A DNA stretch of 7,225 bases from Pseudomonadota bacterium (GTDB lineage Bacteria; Myxococcota; Bradymonadia; UBA4248). The notes beneath the pieces are model-generated. The model was given only the letters and a program-made list of their open reading frames with translations. It was not told the DNA's origin and ran no database searches. The stretch's first letter is position 1. Each line of letters starts with the position of its first letter. Of this stretch, positions 1 through 6,293 are shown piece after piece. A program made the position numbers and the translations under genes. The stretch lies in assembly GCA_017613855.1 (NCBI GenBank), contig JAGACY010000034.1, forward strand, positions 1 through 7,225, read 5' to 3'.

Positions 1-897
1 AACGTCGTCTATGAATTCCCCGAAGTCGAAGGCATGATGGGCGATTATTACGGCCGCGAAGAAGGCCTGCCAGCCGACGTCTGCACGGGCATTCGCGAAA
101 CCTACAGCCCGCGCCAGGCCGGCGCTCCCGTCGCCACCACATTGACCGGTGCCATCGCCGGTATCGCCGACAAAGTCGATACCATTACGGCATTGTTCGC
201 GCTCGGCCGCATTCCGACCGGTGCCGCCGACCCCTTCGCGCTGCGCCGCTGCGCCAATGGCATCATGCGTACCCTCCTCGAGCATCATCAGACGATGGAC
301 CTCGAACCCGTCGTCAAGGCCGCCATTGCCTGCGTCCGCGAAACCGAAGCACGCCTCGGCGAAAAGCCCAAAACGACCGATGACACCGCACTGTGCCTGC
401 AAATCCTCGACTTCATGAAAACGCGTCTGCGCTTCATGCTCCTCGAAAATCACGCCGCCGAAGTCGTCGATTCCGTCCTGGCCGTCTCCCCGCTCGCCGA
501 TGTGCCCGCCATCATCGGCCGCGTCGAAACCCTCTCGCGCCACCGCAAGTCCGAGATGTTCGAAAGCCTCGCCACAACCTTCAAACGCGTCGCCAACATC
601 GTCCGTCAGGCCAATGTCCAGACCGGTTCCGTCGATACCAAACTCTTCGAAGACAAATCCGAAAACGCGTTCTACGATGCGATCACGAGCGTTTCTGCGG
701 CCTACCGCGATGCCATGAATGCCAAAGACTTCGATTCTGCCCTCTCTAAACTCGAGACTCTCCGCGCTCCCGCCGATGCTTTCTTCGAGGCCGTTCTGGT
801 CAACGCCGAAAACGAGGCCGTCCGCCTGAACCGCCTGGCATTGCTGGCGAGCGTGCAGGGATTGTTCGATGTGTTCTGCGATGTAAGGAAGCTGTAG
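1..897 (+). CDS. glyS: Glycyl-tRNA synthetase beta subunit, C-terminal part (5' end outside window)
   Basis: This is the C-terminal 298 residues of GlyS, the beta subunit of the alpha2-beta2 glycyl-tRNA synthetase, which charges tRNA-Gly in the cytoplasm. The frame is open from base 1 and ends at TAG 895-897. Visible family signatures, compared from memory with E. coli GlyS, are the EFPEVEGMMGDYY segment (residues 5-17), IADKVDT (55-61) and DPFALRR (77-83). Further along are a KRVANIV segment and the C-terminal DAFFEAVLV...RLNRLALL stretch, which belongs to the DALR-type anticodon-binding region. E. coli GlyS is about 689 residues, so a bit over half of the protein lies upstream. Codons are strongly GC-ending, unlike the genes downstream. 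Nothing looks truncated or frameshifted, and the C-terminus falls where the family ends. In many bacteria glyQ lies just upstream, but that is not visible here. Confidence 0.96.
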   Translation, partial: NVVYEFPEVEGMMGDYYGREEGLPADVCTGIRETYSPRQAGAPVATTLTGAIAGIADKVDTITALFALGRIPTGAADPFALRRCANGIMRTLLEHHQTMDLEPVVKAAIACVRETEARLGEKPKTTDDTALCLQILDFMKTRLRFMLLENHAAEVVDSVLAVSPLADVPAIIGRVETLSRHRKSEMFESLATTFKRVANIVRQANVQTGSVDTKLFEDKSENAFYDAITSVSAAYRDAMNAKDFDSALSKLETLRAPADAFFEAVLVNAENEAVRLNRLALLASVQGLFDVFCDVRKL

Positions 898-908
898 GAT
901 ATATACAA

Positions 909-944
909 AAGACGTGCGCGTCGCACGTCTTAACGTTGTTTTTT
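909..944 (+). terminator. Intrinsic terminator 1 after glyS
   Basis: A perfect 10-bp stem (909-918 with 922-931) has a 3-base loop (CGT, 919-921) and begins 11 bases after the glyS stop codon. The T run (six Ts, 939-944) comes seven bases after the stem, which is late for an efficient terminator. This hairpin alone may terminate weakly or mainly protect the 3' end of the mRNA. Confidence 0.6.
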
Positions 945-947
945 ATC

Positions 948-978
948 AGAGACGTGTCCGCAGCACGTCTCTTTTTTT
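948..978 (+). terminator. Intrinsic terminator 2 after glyS
   Basis: A perfect 9-bp stem (AGAGACGTG 948-956 with CACGTCTCT 964-972) has a 7-base loop. The 3' arm runs directly into seven Ts (972-978), the classical Rho-independent layout. It shares the GACGTG/CACGTC core with the hairpin just upstream, so the pair looks like a duplicated terminator. It separates glyS from the accessory genes that follow. Confidence 0.85.
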
Positions 979-1000
979 ATAAAAAAAACGTTATCTGTTG

Positions 1001-1030
1001 TTATCGCTTTTTCTTCATGCATGGTATATG
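1001..1030 (+). promoter_or_regulatory. Possible sigma70-type promoter with extended -10
   Basis: TATATG at 1025-1030 is preceded by TG at 1022-1023, giving an extended -10 layout. A poor -35 (TTATCG, 1001-1006) sits 18 bases upstream. Transcription would start near 1037, giving a leader of about 26 bases before the ATG at 1063. That would exclude the alternative ATG at 1021 as a translation start. This is inferred from consensus only, and the -35 match is weak. Confidence 0.3.
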
Positions 1031-1062
1031 GTGAGCCGCGACATCTTTTGATGGAGATAATA

Positions 1063-3909
1063 ATGGCTAGTACAACAGAAACGCAGCAACCTGCGAAGCG
1101 CAAACGTCGATGGCTTCGTGTGGTCATCATACTTTTGGTCATTCTGGCAATTGTGGGCACAGTAGCGATCTTTAACCGGGGAGCGGTTTCCCGGCTCACG
1201 CACGGCATCTTGTTTGGCCCAAGTCTTGAGACACTCCCGGAAGATATCCTTTTGTCGGATGGAGCCAAACCTGCTGTCACCGAAGCTCAGCGTGCAGCTT
1301 TTAAAGCATATTCGCGCGATGTCTATCGCGAGCAGTATCGCAAACTCGACGACCAAAAACGCGAAGTCGTCGATGAATTGCGTGCCGCAAATCGACTCGC
1401 TGCATTGGCTAATGCCGGAAAAATCAAGCTTACACCAGAAAATGCTGAAGCTGAGTTTAAGAAAGCACTCGACGAAATCAAGGAAAACTCGGACAGCGGT
1501 TTTTTGAGCAGTCTGATTCCATCCGCGTGGGCTGCCGATCTCATGGATGATGCGCAGGCAATCGAAGCGGTCACACTTCACAATATGGCAGTCGGTATGA
1601 TGCTCGATGGTCACTACGACCTGTCGCTCGTGCTGGCATCGCTTTCGGCCGCAGAAAATACCCAGAATGCTTCGACGGCCACTTTGATTGCCAATTTGCT
1701 GCGACAAAGTGACAATGATTATGACGCGCTCGAAATGCTCAAGTTTGCCCTTCAGCAGGAACCGAATAACGAAGCCATTTTGATTTCGCTCGGTATGCTT
1801 TATCTCGACCTGAACAAGATACCCAAGGCACGCCAGGCGTTTAATAAGGCTTTGCAATTGAGCGGCGGAGGCGGTCCTGCAAACCAGGGCATGATGCTCG
1901 TTTCGTTTGCCGAAGGCGATCTCGGCAGTGCATATCTGTATATGCTCGAAGGTGCCAAAGAAGGCTATACCTCCGTTATTACACAGGCCTATAATCGTTT
2001 TATCAAACTCGCAGGCGGGTATAATCAATATATTAAGTTTGCCGGTCCCATTCTCAAACAGTACGGTTATGAGCATCTCACTGACTTTAAACGCACGCGC
2101 CTTGCGTTCGATCCGACATTGGATACGGTGGGCCAGCAGATCATGGCCGATCGCACAATGCATTTGCCGACAACAGCCCCGCAGGTCATCAGTTCGGCCG
2201 GTATTTCGCTTTCGGCCGCACTGGATCACCTCGCCTTTCTCGTCAAAACGATGTTCAGTGACATCGATTTGAATGACGTCGTTCAAGGGGACTCCATTAA
2301 TTTCGACAAATTGTTTGAAAGTGAATCTTTTAATAATCTCCTTAAAAGTCATGGCATCGACGGCAAAAGACTTTCCAAAAATCTTAACAATTTAAAAAAT
2401 AATGTCGACGATGAAGGCAATATCAATGTTATCGGACTGCTGACAGGCCTCATGGGGGATAGTGAGACTGGCGTGAGTGCAGAAAAAGTTACATACGGCG
2501 AGCAGAATTACGAACAGGAAGAATTCTGGCTCAATATTTTATATGATTATACATTTTATAATTATACAAATCTTACAGAACAATATTATTTAAAACCAGC
2601 AGACAAATATTTTGTGGGTGCCATCGAAAAGAGCATGGATGACCTCACCAAACGGACGGATGCGTTTTCCAAACAATTCGACAACAATCCCATCGGCGGC
2701 GTTGTTGCCATGTTGTCTAATTTGATCGACAACGGGAGTCCACTGGCTGACCGTAAATATACAGAAGATCAGGTCAACAAGATGAGTGAGCGTTTTTGCC
2801 CATTCAATCCGATCATGGCAGAGGGATATAAAGAGTCAATCATGCTGGCGGAACACTACTGGCTGGTGACAAACAATATCCTCGGACTCATTGCGGACGA
2901 CAAAGTATATAATCGCCATCACGATCGCCGCAACGTACTTGCCGTTTCTGTTTTAAGCTATTTTCCGATGGCTGCGGGCGTCACTAATGCGATGATCGGT
3001 TTGCTCTCGAACGTCTGGGGCGGTTTGACATACAGCGGGCACATGAACAACGTCGAGTTTAAAACCAGTCTCGAAAAATATGTTACCGAGTCGAACGCTA
3101 CCGCCAAATATCCCAAAATTACAGAATTGCCAATCACCGGCATGGGGAAGGACCCCAAACCAAGGCTCGTCGTCAGAATCGATGTTCCGCGCCCAAAAGA
3201 CGTCGTCGCAACTGCCCAAAAAGTCTATAAAAAGAATAAAAAGACAGAGGATGAGCAGCCTGGAACCCAGGATAACGCTCAAGCCAATCAGAATGAAGAA
3301 CAAGCCCCAAAGGATGATGGGGCCGAACTGAATATCGTTTTGCGGCCGGGTCACGAAGAAATGGCCGAAGTCTTTGCCACGGATAGCAACCCTCATGCGG
3401 ATGATGATGATGACGACGACGAACCGGAGTCGGTTACAACAGTCGAAGGAATTCATGAAGCCCCAGTCAAACCGGGGATTAAAGTTAAACTGAGCAAGCT
3501 GTTTTCACTTCAACAGGATGCGACCACGGGCAAAACAGAGCTAGGCGTCAGTTGGATTCTCGGCGGTATCAAGGGCGGATTCGATCCTCAAAGCGGAGAT
3601 TTGTATTTATACGGTCAGTTAGGTCTGTCTGCAGCAGCCGATCTCGAAGCCGGTGCGGTCAATATTCAGGGGGCCGGCGTGACAGCGGGCTTTTTCCTCA
3701 AAGGCACCGTCAATGTCTATGATATGTCTGTCGAATCGTCTGATGTCGGTGCCGAGCTGGACTATCATCTCGGTTCCACTTCTGTTTCGACTGCAGTCAG
3801 CTACGATCCTGTCTTTGGTGTCAAACGCGATACTGCTGCCTATCTCATCAATGGCGAGGGGCAGCGAATAACAACCGAAACCGAGCAAGACCTGCCATCT
3901 ATAAAATAA
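1063..3909 (+). CDS. Membrane-anchored TPR protein with acidic linker and Gly-rich C-terminal domain, unknown function
   Basis: I do not recognise this 948-residue protein. I chose ATG 1063 because GGAG at 1053-1056 lies six bases upstream; in-frame ATGs at 1021 and 1051 lack such a site. The N-terminus is basic (AKRKRR), followed by one hydrophobic segment at about residues 17-37, so most of the protein should lie outside the inner membrane, tethered by this anchor. Residues 169-270 form about three TPR units. The unit at 237-270 fits the consensus well (Leu7, Gly8, Tyr11, Ala20, Phe24, Ala27), and the unit at 203-236 has Ala8, Ala20, Ala27 and Pro32. A long mixed helical-looking middle follows. 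Residues 722-755 are a charged Lys/Glu/Gln/Asn linker and residues 780-786 are seven consecutive Asp. Residues about 804-948 are rich in Gly and alternating hydrophobics, suggesting beta strands. There is only one Cys (residue 579). TPRs suggest a protein-binding or envelope-assembly role, which is inference. Confidence 0.88.
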   Translation: MASTTETQQPAKRKRRWLRVVIILLVILAIVGTVAIFNRGAVSRLTHGILFGPSLETLPEDILLSDGAKPAVTEAQRAAFKAYSRDVYREQYRKLDDQKREVVDELRAANRLAALANAGKIKLTPENAEAEFKKALDEIKENSDSGFLSSLIPSAWAADLMDDAQAIEAVTLHNMAVGMMLDGHYDLSLVLASLSAAENTQNASTATLIANLLRQSDNDYDALEMLKFALQQEPNNEAILISLGMLYLDLNKIPKARQAFNKALQLSGGGGPANQGMMLVSFAEGDLGSAYLYMLEGAKEGYTSVITQAYNRFIKLAGGYNQYIKFAGPILKQYGYEHLTDFKRTRLAFDPTLDTVGQQIMADRTMHLPTTAPQVISSAGISLSAALDHLAFLVKTMFSDIDLNDVVQGDSINFDKLFESESFNNLLKSHGIDGKRLSKNLNNLKNNVDDEGNINVIGLLTGLMGDSETGVSAEKVTYGEQNYEQEEFWLNILYDYTFYNYTNLTEQYYLKPADKYFVGAIEKSMDDLTKRTDAFSKQFDNNPIGGVVAMLSNLIDNGSPLADRKYTEDQVNKMSERFCPFNPIMAEGYKESIMLAEHYWLVTNNILGLIADDKVYNRHHDRRNVLAVSVLSYFPMAAGVTNAMIGLLSNVWGGLTYSGHMNNVEFKTSLEKYVTESNATAKYPKITELPITGMGKDPKPRLVVRIDVPRPKDVVATAQKVYKKNKKTEDEQPGTQDNAQANQNEEQAPKDDGAELNIVLRPGHEEMAEVFATDSNPHADDDDDDDEPESVTTVEGIHEAPVKPGIKVKLSKLFSLQQDATTGKTELGVSWILGGIKGGFDPQSGDLYLYGQLGLSAAADLEAGAVNIQGAGVTAGFFLKGTVNVYDMSVESSDVGAELDYHLGSTSVSTAVSYDPVFGVKRDTAAYLINGEGQRITTETEQDLPSIK
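3400..3420 (+). repeat. Asp-codon run (GAT x4, GAC x3)
   Basis: Seven consecutive Asp codons encode residues 780-786 of the TPR protein, just before its C-terminal Gly-rich domain. The change from GAT to GAC within the run means it is not a pure microsatellite. It marks the end of a flexible acidic linker. Confidence 0.85.
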
Positions 3910-3942
3910 GACGTTCTCGTGTGAGCACAGAGAGATGGGCGA

Positions 3943-4077
3943 ATGAAATCTTCATGGATGCCCATTCCATTGGTATTACTTGTTTTGTTTTATGCAGCGG
4001 TGGCTATCGGCTGCGCCGATACGCCACACGCGCCGGCCCTATCCGCATCGCGGATACGTGCCGGCACACATCCTTAA
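3943..4077 (+). CDS. Small predicted lipoprotein, 44 residues
   Basis: A short reading frame begins at ATG 3943 and ends at TAA 4075-4077. It encodes a signal peptide (MKSSWMPIPLVLLVLFYAAV) followed by a lipobox-like AIG-Cys with Cys at residue 24. The mature part is only 21 residues (CADTPHAPALSASRIRAGTH plus Pro). A purine-rich AGAGAG at 3929-3934 lies eight bases before the ATG as a possible ribosome binding site. The frame starts 33 bases after the TPR gene stop, and its stop overlaps an ATG of the following lipoprotein frame (TAATG). It may act as a genuine mini-lipoprotein, as a leader whose translation feeds the next gene, or be the remnant of a longer lipoprotein. I do not recognise the sequence. 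The complete signal peptide and the gene-to-gene spacing argue that it is real; its small size and high GC content argue for caution. Confidence 0.55.
   Translation: MKSSWMPIPLVLLVLFYAAVAIGCADTPHAPALSASRIRAGTHP
4032..4065 (+). promoter_or_regulatory. Nested GC-rich hairpin before the Cys-rich lipoprotein gene
   Basis: An inner perfect 7-bp stem (4040-4046 with 4050-4056, loop ATC) is enclosed by an outer GCCGGC/GCCGGC stem (4032-4037 with 4060-4065). The structure lies inside the small lipoprotein frame and ends 11 bases before the TAATG junction. There is no T run, so it is not a typical terminator. An RNA element affecting translation or mRNA stability is possible but inferred; the pairing may also be a by-product of a locally GC-rich coding stretch. 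Confidence 0.4.
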
Positions 4078-4088
4078 TGGCGTGTCAC

Positions 4089-6146
4089 ATGAAAACACCA
4101 AAACATCACATTGTTTTAACAATTCTTGCAGCATCCCTCCTTCTGTTCTCGGCGTCTTGCAGCCAAAAGACGGAAAAAGCCCCAGAACCGCAGCCTGCAT
4201 CAGAAAATTCGCAGGCTACAGCAGATAATCCGCAACAAGATGCTGCAGCCGATATGCCACCTTCCGCAACGTCTCAAGCAGACAATTCAGATGCAGAATC
4301 TTCGGATACGGCTGCAAATGCCGAATCGATAGGCTCCGCCTTAGCCAACAACGACAACAAGGCTGATAATGAGATTCCGGATTCTGTTTCGGATATTCCC
4401 GCTTCTGAACAAGCCGTTCCCGAAGAATACATCCCCGTTGCAGAACAAGAAAAACAAACGGATCCAGACAACACCGCCGAGCAAGACATTCGTGTCGCAG
4501 AGGAACCTGTTGCCCCCGTTCCACTTAAACAAGGTGAAATCTGCATTCAAGGCAACTGTCCCTGTGGCCAAGGTTTTTGCCCAAAAGATGCGGTTTGTAA
4601 CGGTAATACCTGCACATGCGGCATCAATCGGGATGATGCCTATACAGCAGGAAAAGCGAAGCCTTGTAATAAGCGGTATTATCCTGGATATACTTGCCAG
4701 CCTCTCGAGAAAAAGGGAGAAGATTACCATAGTTGGTGTACTGATCCAGACTCAGTTTGGGCATCCAGTTCAGAGTATGGCGAATTTTCGTGCGAGTATT
4801 TAGACGTTCCATGTAATTATGGAGAAGAACATGGATTCCCGAAGTCACTCTTGTGGGGATTTATGTGTAAAAATCCCCTGGGCTGTTACCATCATACCGA
4901 ACATTTTGCGCCCGTACCGCCCGATTTTAATCCCCGCAGTGAACTTGTTCCCGGCAAAGGTTTTGATGACTCCCGGTTCTCGGAATGGCCTGATACTGAC
5001 TATAAATGGAAGGACAAACAGGCAAGGGTCTTTACTGCTGTCACACGCTATGACAGCGATGTTAAATGCCCGTATCACATTGACGGTGACACAGACACGA
5101 CCGAAGAGACGATATGCGAGACTGGTGATTGTGTCCTCCCGCTTAAAGATGGCCATTGCAGTCTGCTTGATGTAGATCCGCATACAAACCATGGCAATAC
5201 GGATACTCATGCTAACGACAGGCTCATGCAATTTGATGCTGCGGCTTGCCCTGGAGGTACACGGTACTGTCACGGTGTGGGTAACGCTCCCGACCCCATC
5301 CCCAAGGAAGCCAAAGGTTATCGATGTGAAACGATATATAAGAAGGGTAAGCCAACGAACTTCAAAGCGTGGGTATGTAGCAACTGCAGATATCGCAATG
5401 CAATGTGCTATCACACTAATGCATGCCTCTGCGGCAATAAAATTTGTATGGAAGGTATGGTTTGCCTCAATGATGAAGTTTGCATCCCTGAGGAAGAATA
5501 TCCCGACGAAGCCGGCAAATCGCGCAAGCGTCCTGTGCCCTCTGCAACTGCTTCGGGCAAAAAAAGAATTGTAGATGAATATTACTATACCACCGATCCA
5601 GCGCGGTTGGCATATTGCGGCAGTGAATCTTCGGAAGCGATTCAACAAGAAACAAAATTCCGCGATGATTATGCAGACCTGTTCGCAAAACTCAAACTCA
5701 TTCCAAATGCGAAAATCGAGAATGATCGTTGTCTAACTCGCAGAATGTGCGATCTGCAATTTGTGCCGCCCGAAAAACGCAGCCAATATGTCTGTGATCA
5801 TGGGCTTTTTATGTTGAAAAAGCAAGATGGTACAGCTGTCGCGGCAGACCGACCGCTCGGTCTGCGGTGTACCGATCCCGACGGGTGTACCTGTGGAAAG
5901 AAAACCTGTCTGAAGGGCTCGATTTGCCACACATATCCAGACACTGAGTTTTATAAGAATGACAGGACTCATTGCCGCTACGACTCCATTTTTATGCATG
6001 AGGTGTGCGATGTTCCAATGGCAAATTCTAAAGATCCTAGAAGCATGTATTTATTATGGGATACCTATAATGATTCTGCTACTTTCGAAGATCGACTTGA
6101 AAACGATTGCCCTCCTTTGCGATCAAAAAGACGTGGGCTAGATTGA
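4089..6146 (+). CDS. Cys-rich lipoprotein with three C-x-C-G-x3-C-x5-C motifs, unknown function
   Basis: This encodes 685 residues. ATG 4089 starts a typical lipoprotein signal peptide (MKTPKHHIVLTILAAS...) with lipobox FSAS-Cys, Cys at residue 24. The in-frame ATG at 4077 would add only MACH. Neither start has a clear ribosome binding site, consistent with coupling to the small upstream frame. Residues 25-150 form a Ser/Ala/Pro/Glu/Asp-rich tether. The rest is Cys-rich, about 41 Cys beyond the lipid-carrying one. A 14-residue motif, C-x-C-G-x3-C-x5-C, occurs at 157-170 (CPCGQGFCPKDAVC), 446-459 (CLCGNKICMEGMVC) and 600-613 (CTCGKKTCLKGSIC). A second motif, GY-x-C followed by KKG and Trp, occurs near residues 200-217 and 411-429. 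These suggest a disulfide-stabilised modular protein outside the cytoplasm. The +2 residue is Ser, which in E. coli would favour the outer membrane. I see no catalytic signature. Confidence 0.9.
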   Translation: MKTPKHHIVLTILAASLLLFSASCSQKTEKAPEPQPASENSQATADNPQQDAAADMPPSATSQADNSDAESSDTAANAESIGSALANNDNKADNEIPDSVSDIPASEQAVPEEYIPVAEQEKQTDPDNTAEQDIRVAEEPVAPVPLKQGEICIQGNCPCGQGFCPKDAVCNGNTCTCGINRDDAYTAGKAKPCNKRYYPGYTCQPLEKKGEDYHSWCTDPDSVWASSSEYGEFSCEYLDVPCNYGEEHGFPKSLLWGFMCKNPLGCYHHTEHFAPVPPDFNPRSELVPGKGFDDSRFSEWPDTDYKWKDKQARVFTAVTRYDSDVKCPYHIDGDTDTTEETICETGDCVLPLKDGHCSLLDVDPHTNHGNTDTHANDRLMQFDAAACPGGTRYCHGVGNAPDPIPKEAKGYRCETIYKKGKPTNFKAWVCSNCRYRNAMCYHTNACLCGNKICMEGMVCLNDEVCIPEEEYPDEAGKSRKRPVPSATASGKKRIVDEYYYTTDPARLAYCGSESSEAIQQETKFRDDYADLFAKLKLIPNAKIENDRCLTRRMCDLQFVPPEKRSQYVCDHGLFMLKKQDGTAVAADRPLGLRCTDPDGCTCGKKTCLKGSICHTYPDTEFYKNDRTHCRYDSIFMHEVCDVPMANSKDPRSMYLLWDTYNDSATFEDRLENDCPPLRSKRRGLD
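4134..4195 (+). repeat. Lipoprotein-leader repeat, copy 1
   Basis: This 62-base segment matches 6336-6397 at 58 positions with no gaps; the differences are at 4151, 4154, 4164 and 4184. It encodes the end of the signal peptide, the lipobox and the start of the tether (SLLLFSASCSQKTEKAPEPQ). Similarity at DNA level fades on both sides. Confidence 0.9.
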
Positions 6147-6233
6147 TCAGATTTATGCAACCTCTCATGTTTTGGCTCATTCCATATAATCACTCCTTAT
6201 GCTGTTCGTCACATGTTTTGTCAATTTTGGCTT

Positions 6234-6261
6234 TTGACTTTTGGATTTGTTGAGATATCTT
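6234..6261 (+). promoter_or_regulatory. Possible sigma70-type promoter for the downstream lipoprotein
   Basis: TTGACT (6234-6239) is followed after 16 bases by TATCTT (6256-6261). This is a good -35 with a moderate -10. Transcription would start near 6268, about 26 bases before the ATG at 6294. If correct, the last lipoprotein has its own promoter, separate from the genes upstream. Confidence 0.45.
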
Positions 6262-6280
6262 ACACGTAAATCCCTTGTTT

Positions 6281-6286
6281 AAAGGA
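6281..6286 (+). promoter_or_regulatory. Ribosome binding site fixing the start at 6294
   Basis: AAAGGA lies seven bases before ATG 6294 and is the clearest ribosome binding site of the lipoprotein genes here. It supports this start, which also begins a complete signal peptide. Confidence 0.75.
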
Positions 6287-6293
6287 TATTCCT

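Noticed and set aside
1021..1062. Earlier start of the TPR protein at ATG 1021
   Set aside because: No ribosome binding site precedes it, whereas GGAG is well placed for ATG 1063. A possible extended -10 promoter overlaps 1021-1030.
1531..1542. AWAAD-like signal peptidase cleavage motif inside the TPR protein
   Set aside because: No hydrophobic core of signal-peptide length precedes it, and the real membrane segment is about 110 residues upstream.
1015..2352. Long minus-strand open frame (445 codons) opposite the TPR gene
   Set aside because: It lies wholly opposite a gene with a ribosome binding site, membrane anchor and TPR repeats. Its translation is rich in Cys, Arg and His with no recognisable domain, typical of an antisense shadow.
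3921..4088. Upstream extension of the Cys-rich lipoprotein to GTG 3921
   Set aside because: The extra 56 residues would bury the lipoprotein signal peptide inside the protein. The same DNA in another frame encodes a complete small signal peptide and lipobox.
4845..5648. Minus-strand open frame (267 codons) opposite the Cys-rich lipoprotein gene
   Set aside because: It has no convincing ribosome binding site or domain, and its coding potential is explained by the plus-strand gene with its repeated Cys motifs.
6220..6244. Possible terminator hairpin GTCAA/TTGAC between the two lipoprotein genes
   Set aside because: The stem has only five A/T-rich pairs with a 9-base loop and an interrupted T run. 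The TTGAC is better explained as a -35 element.
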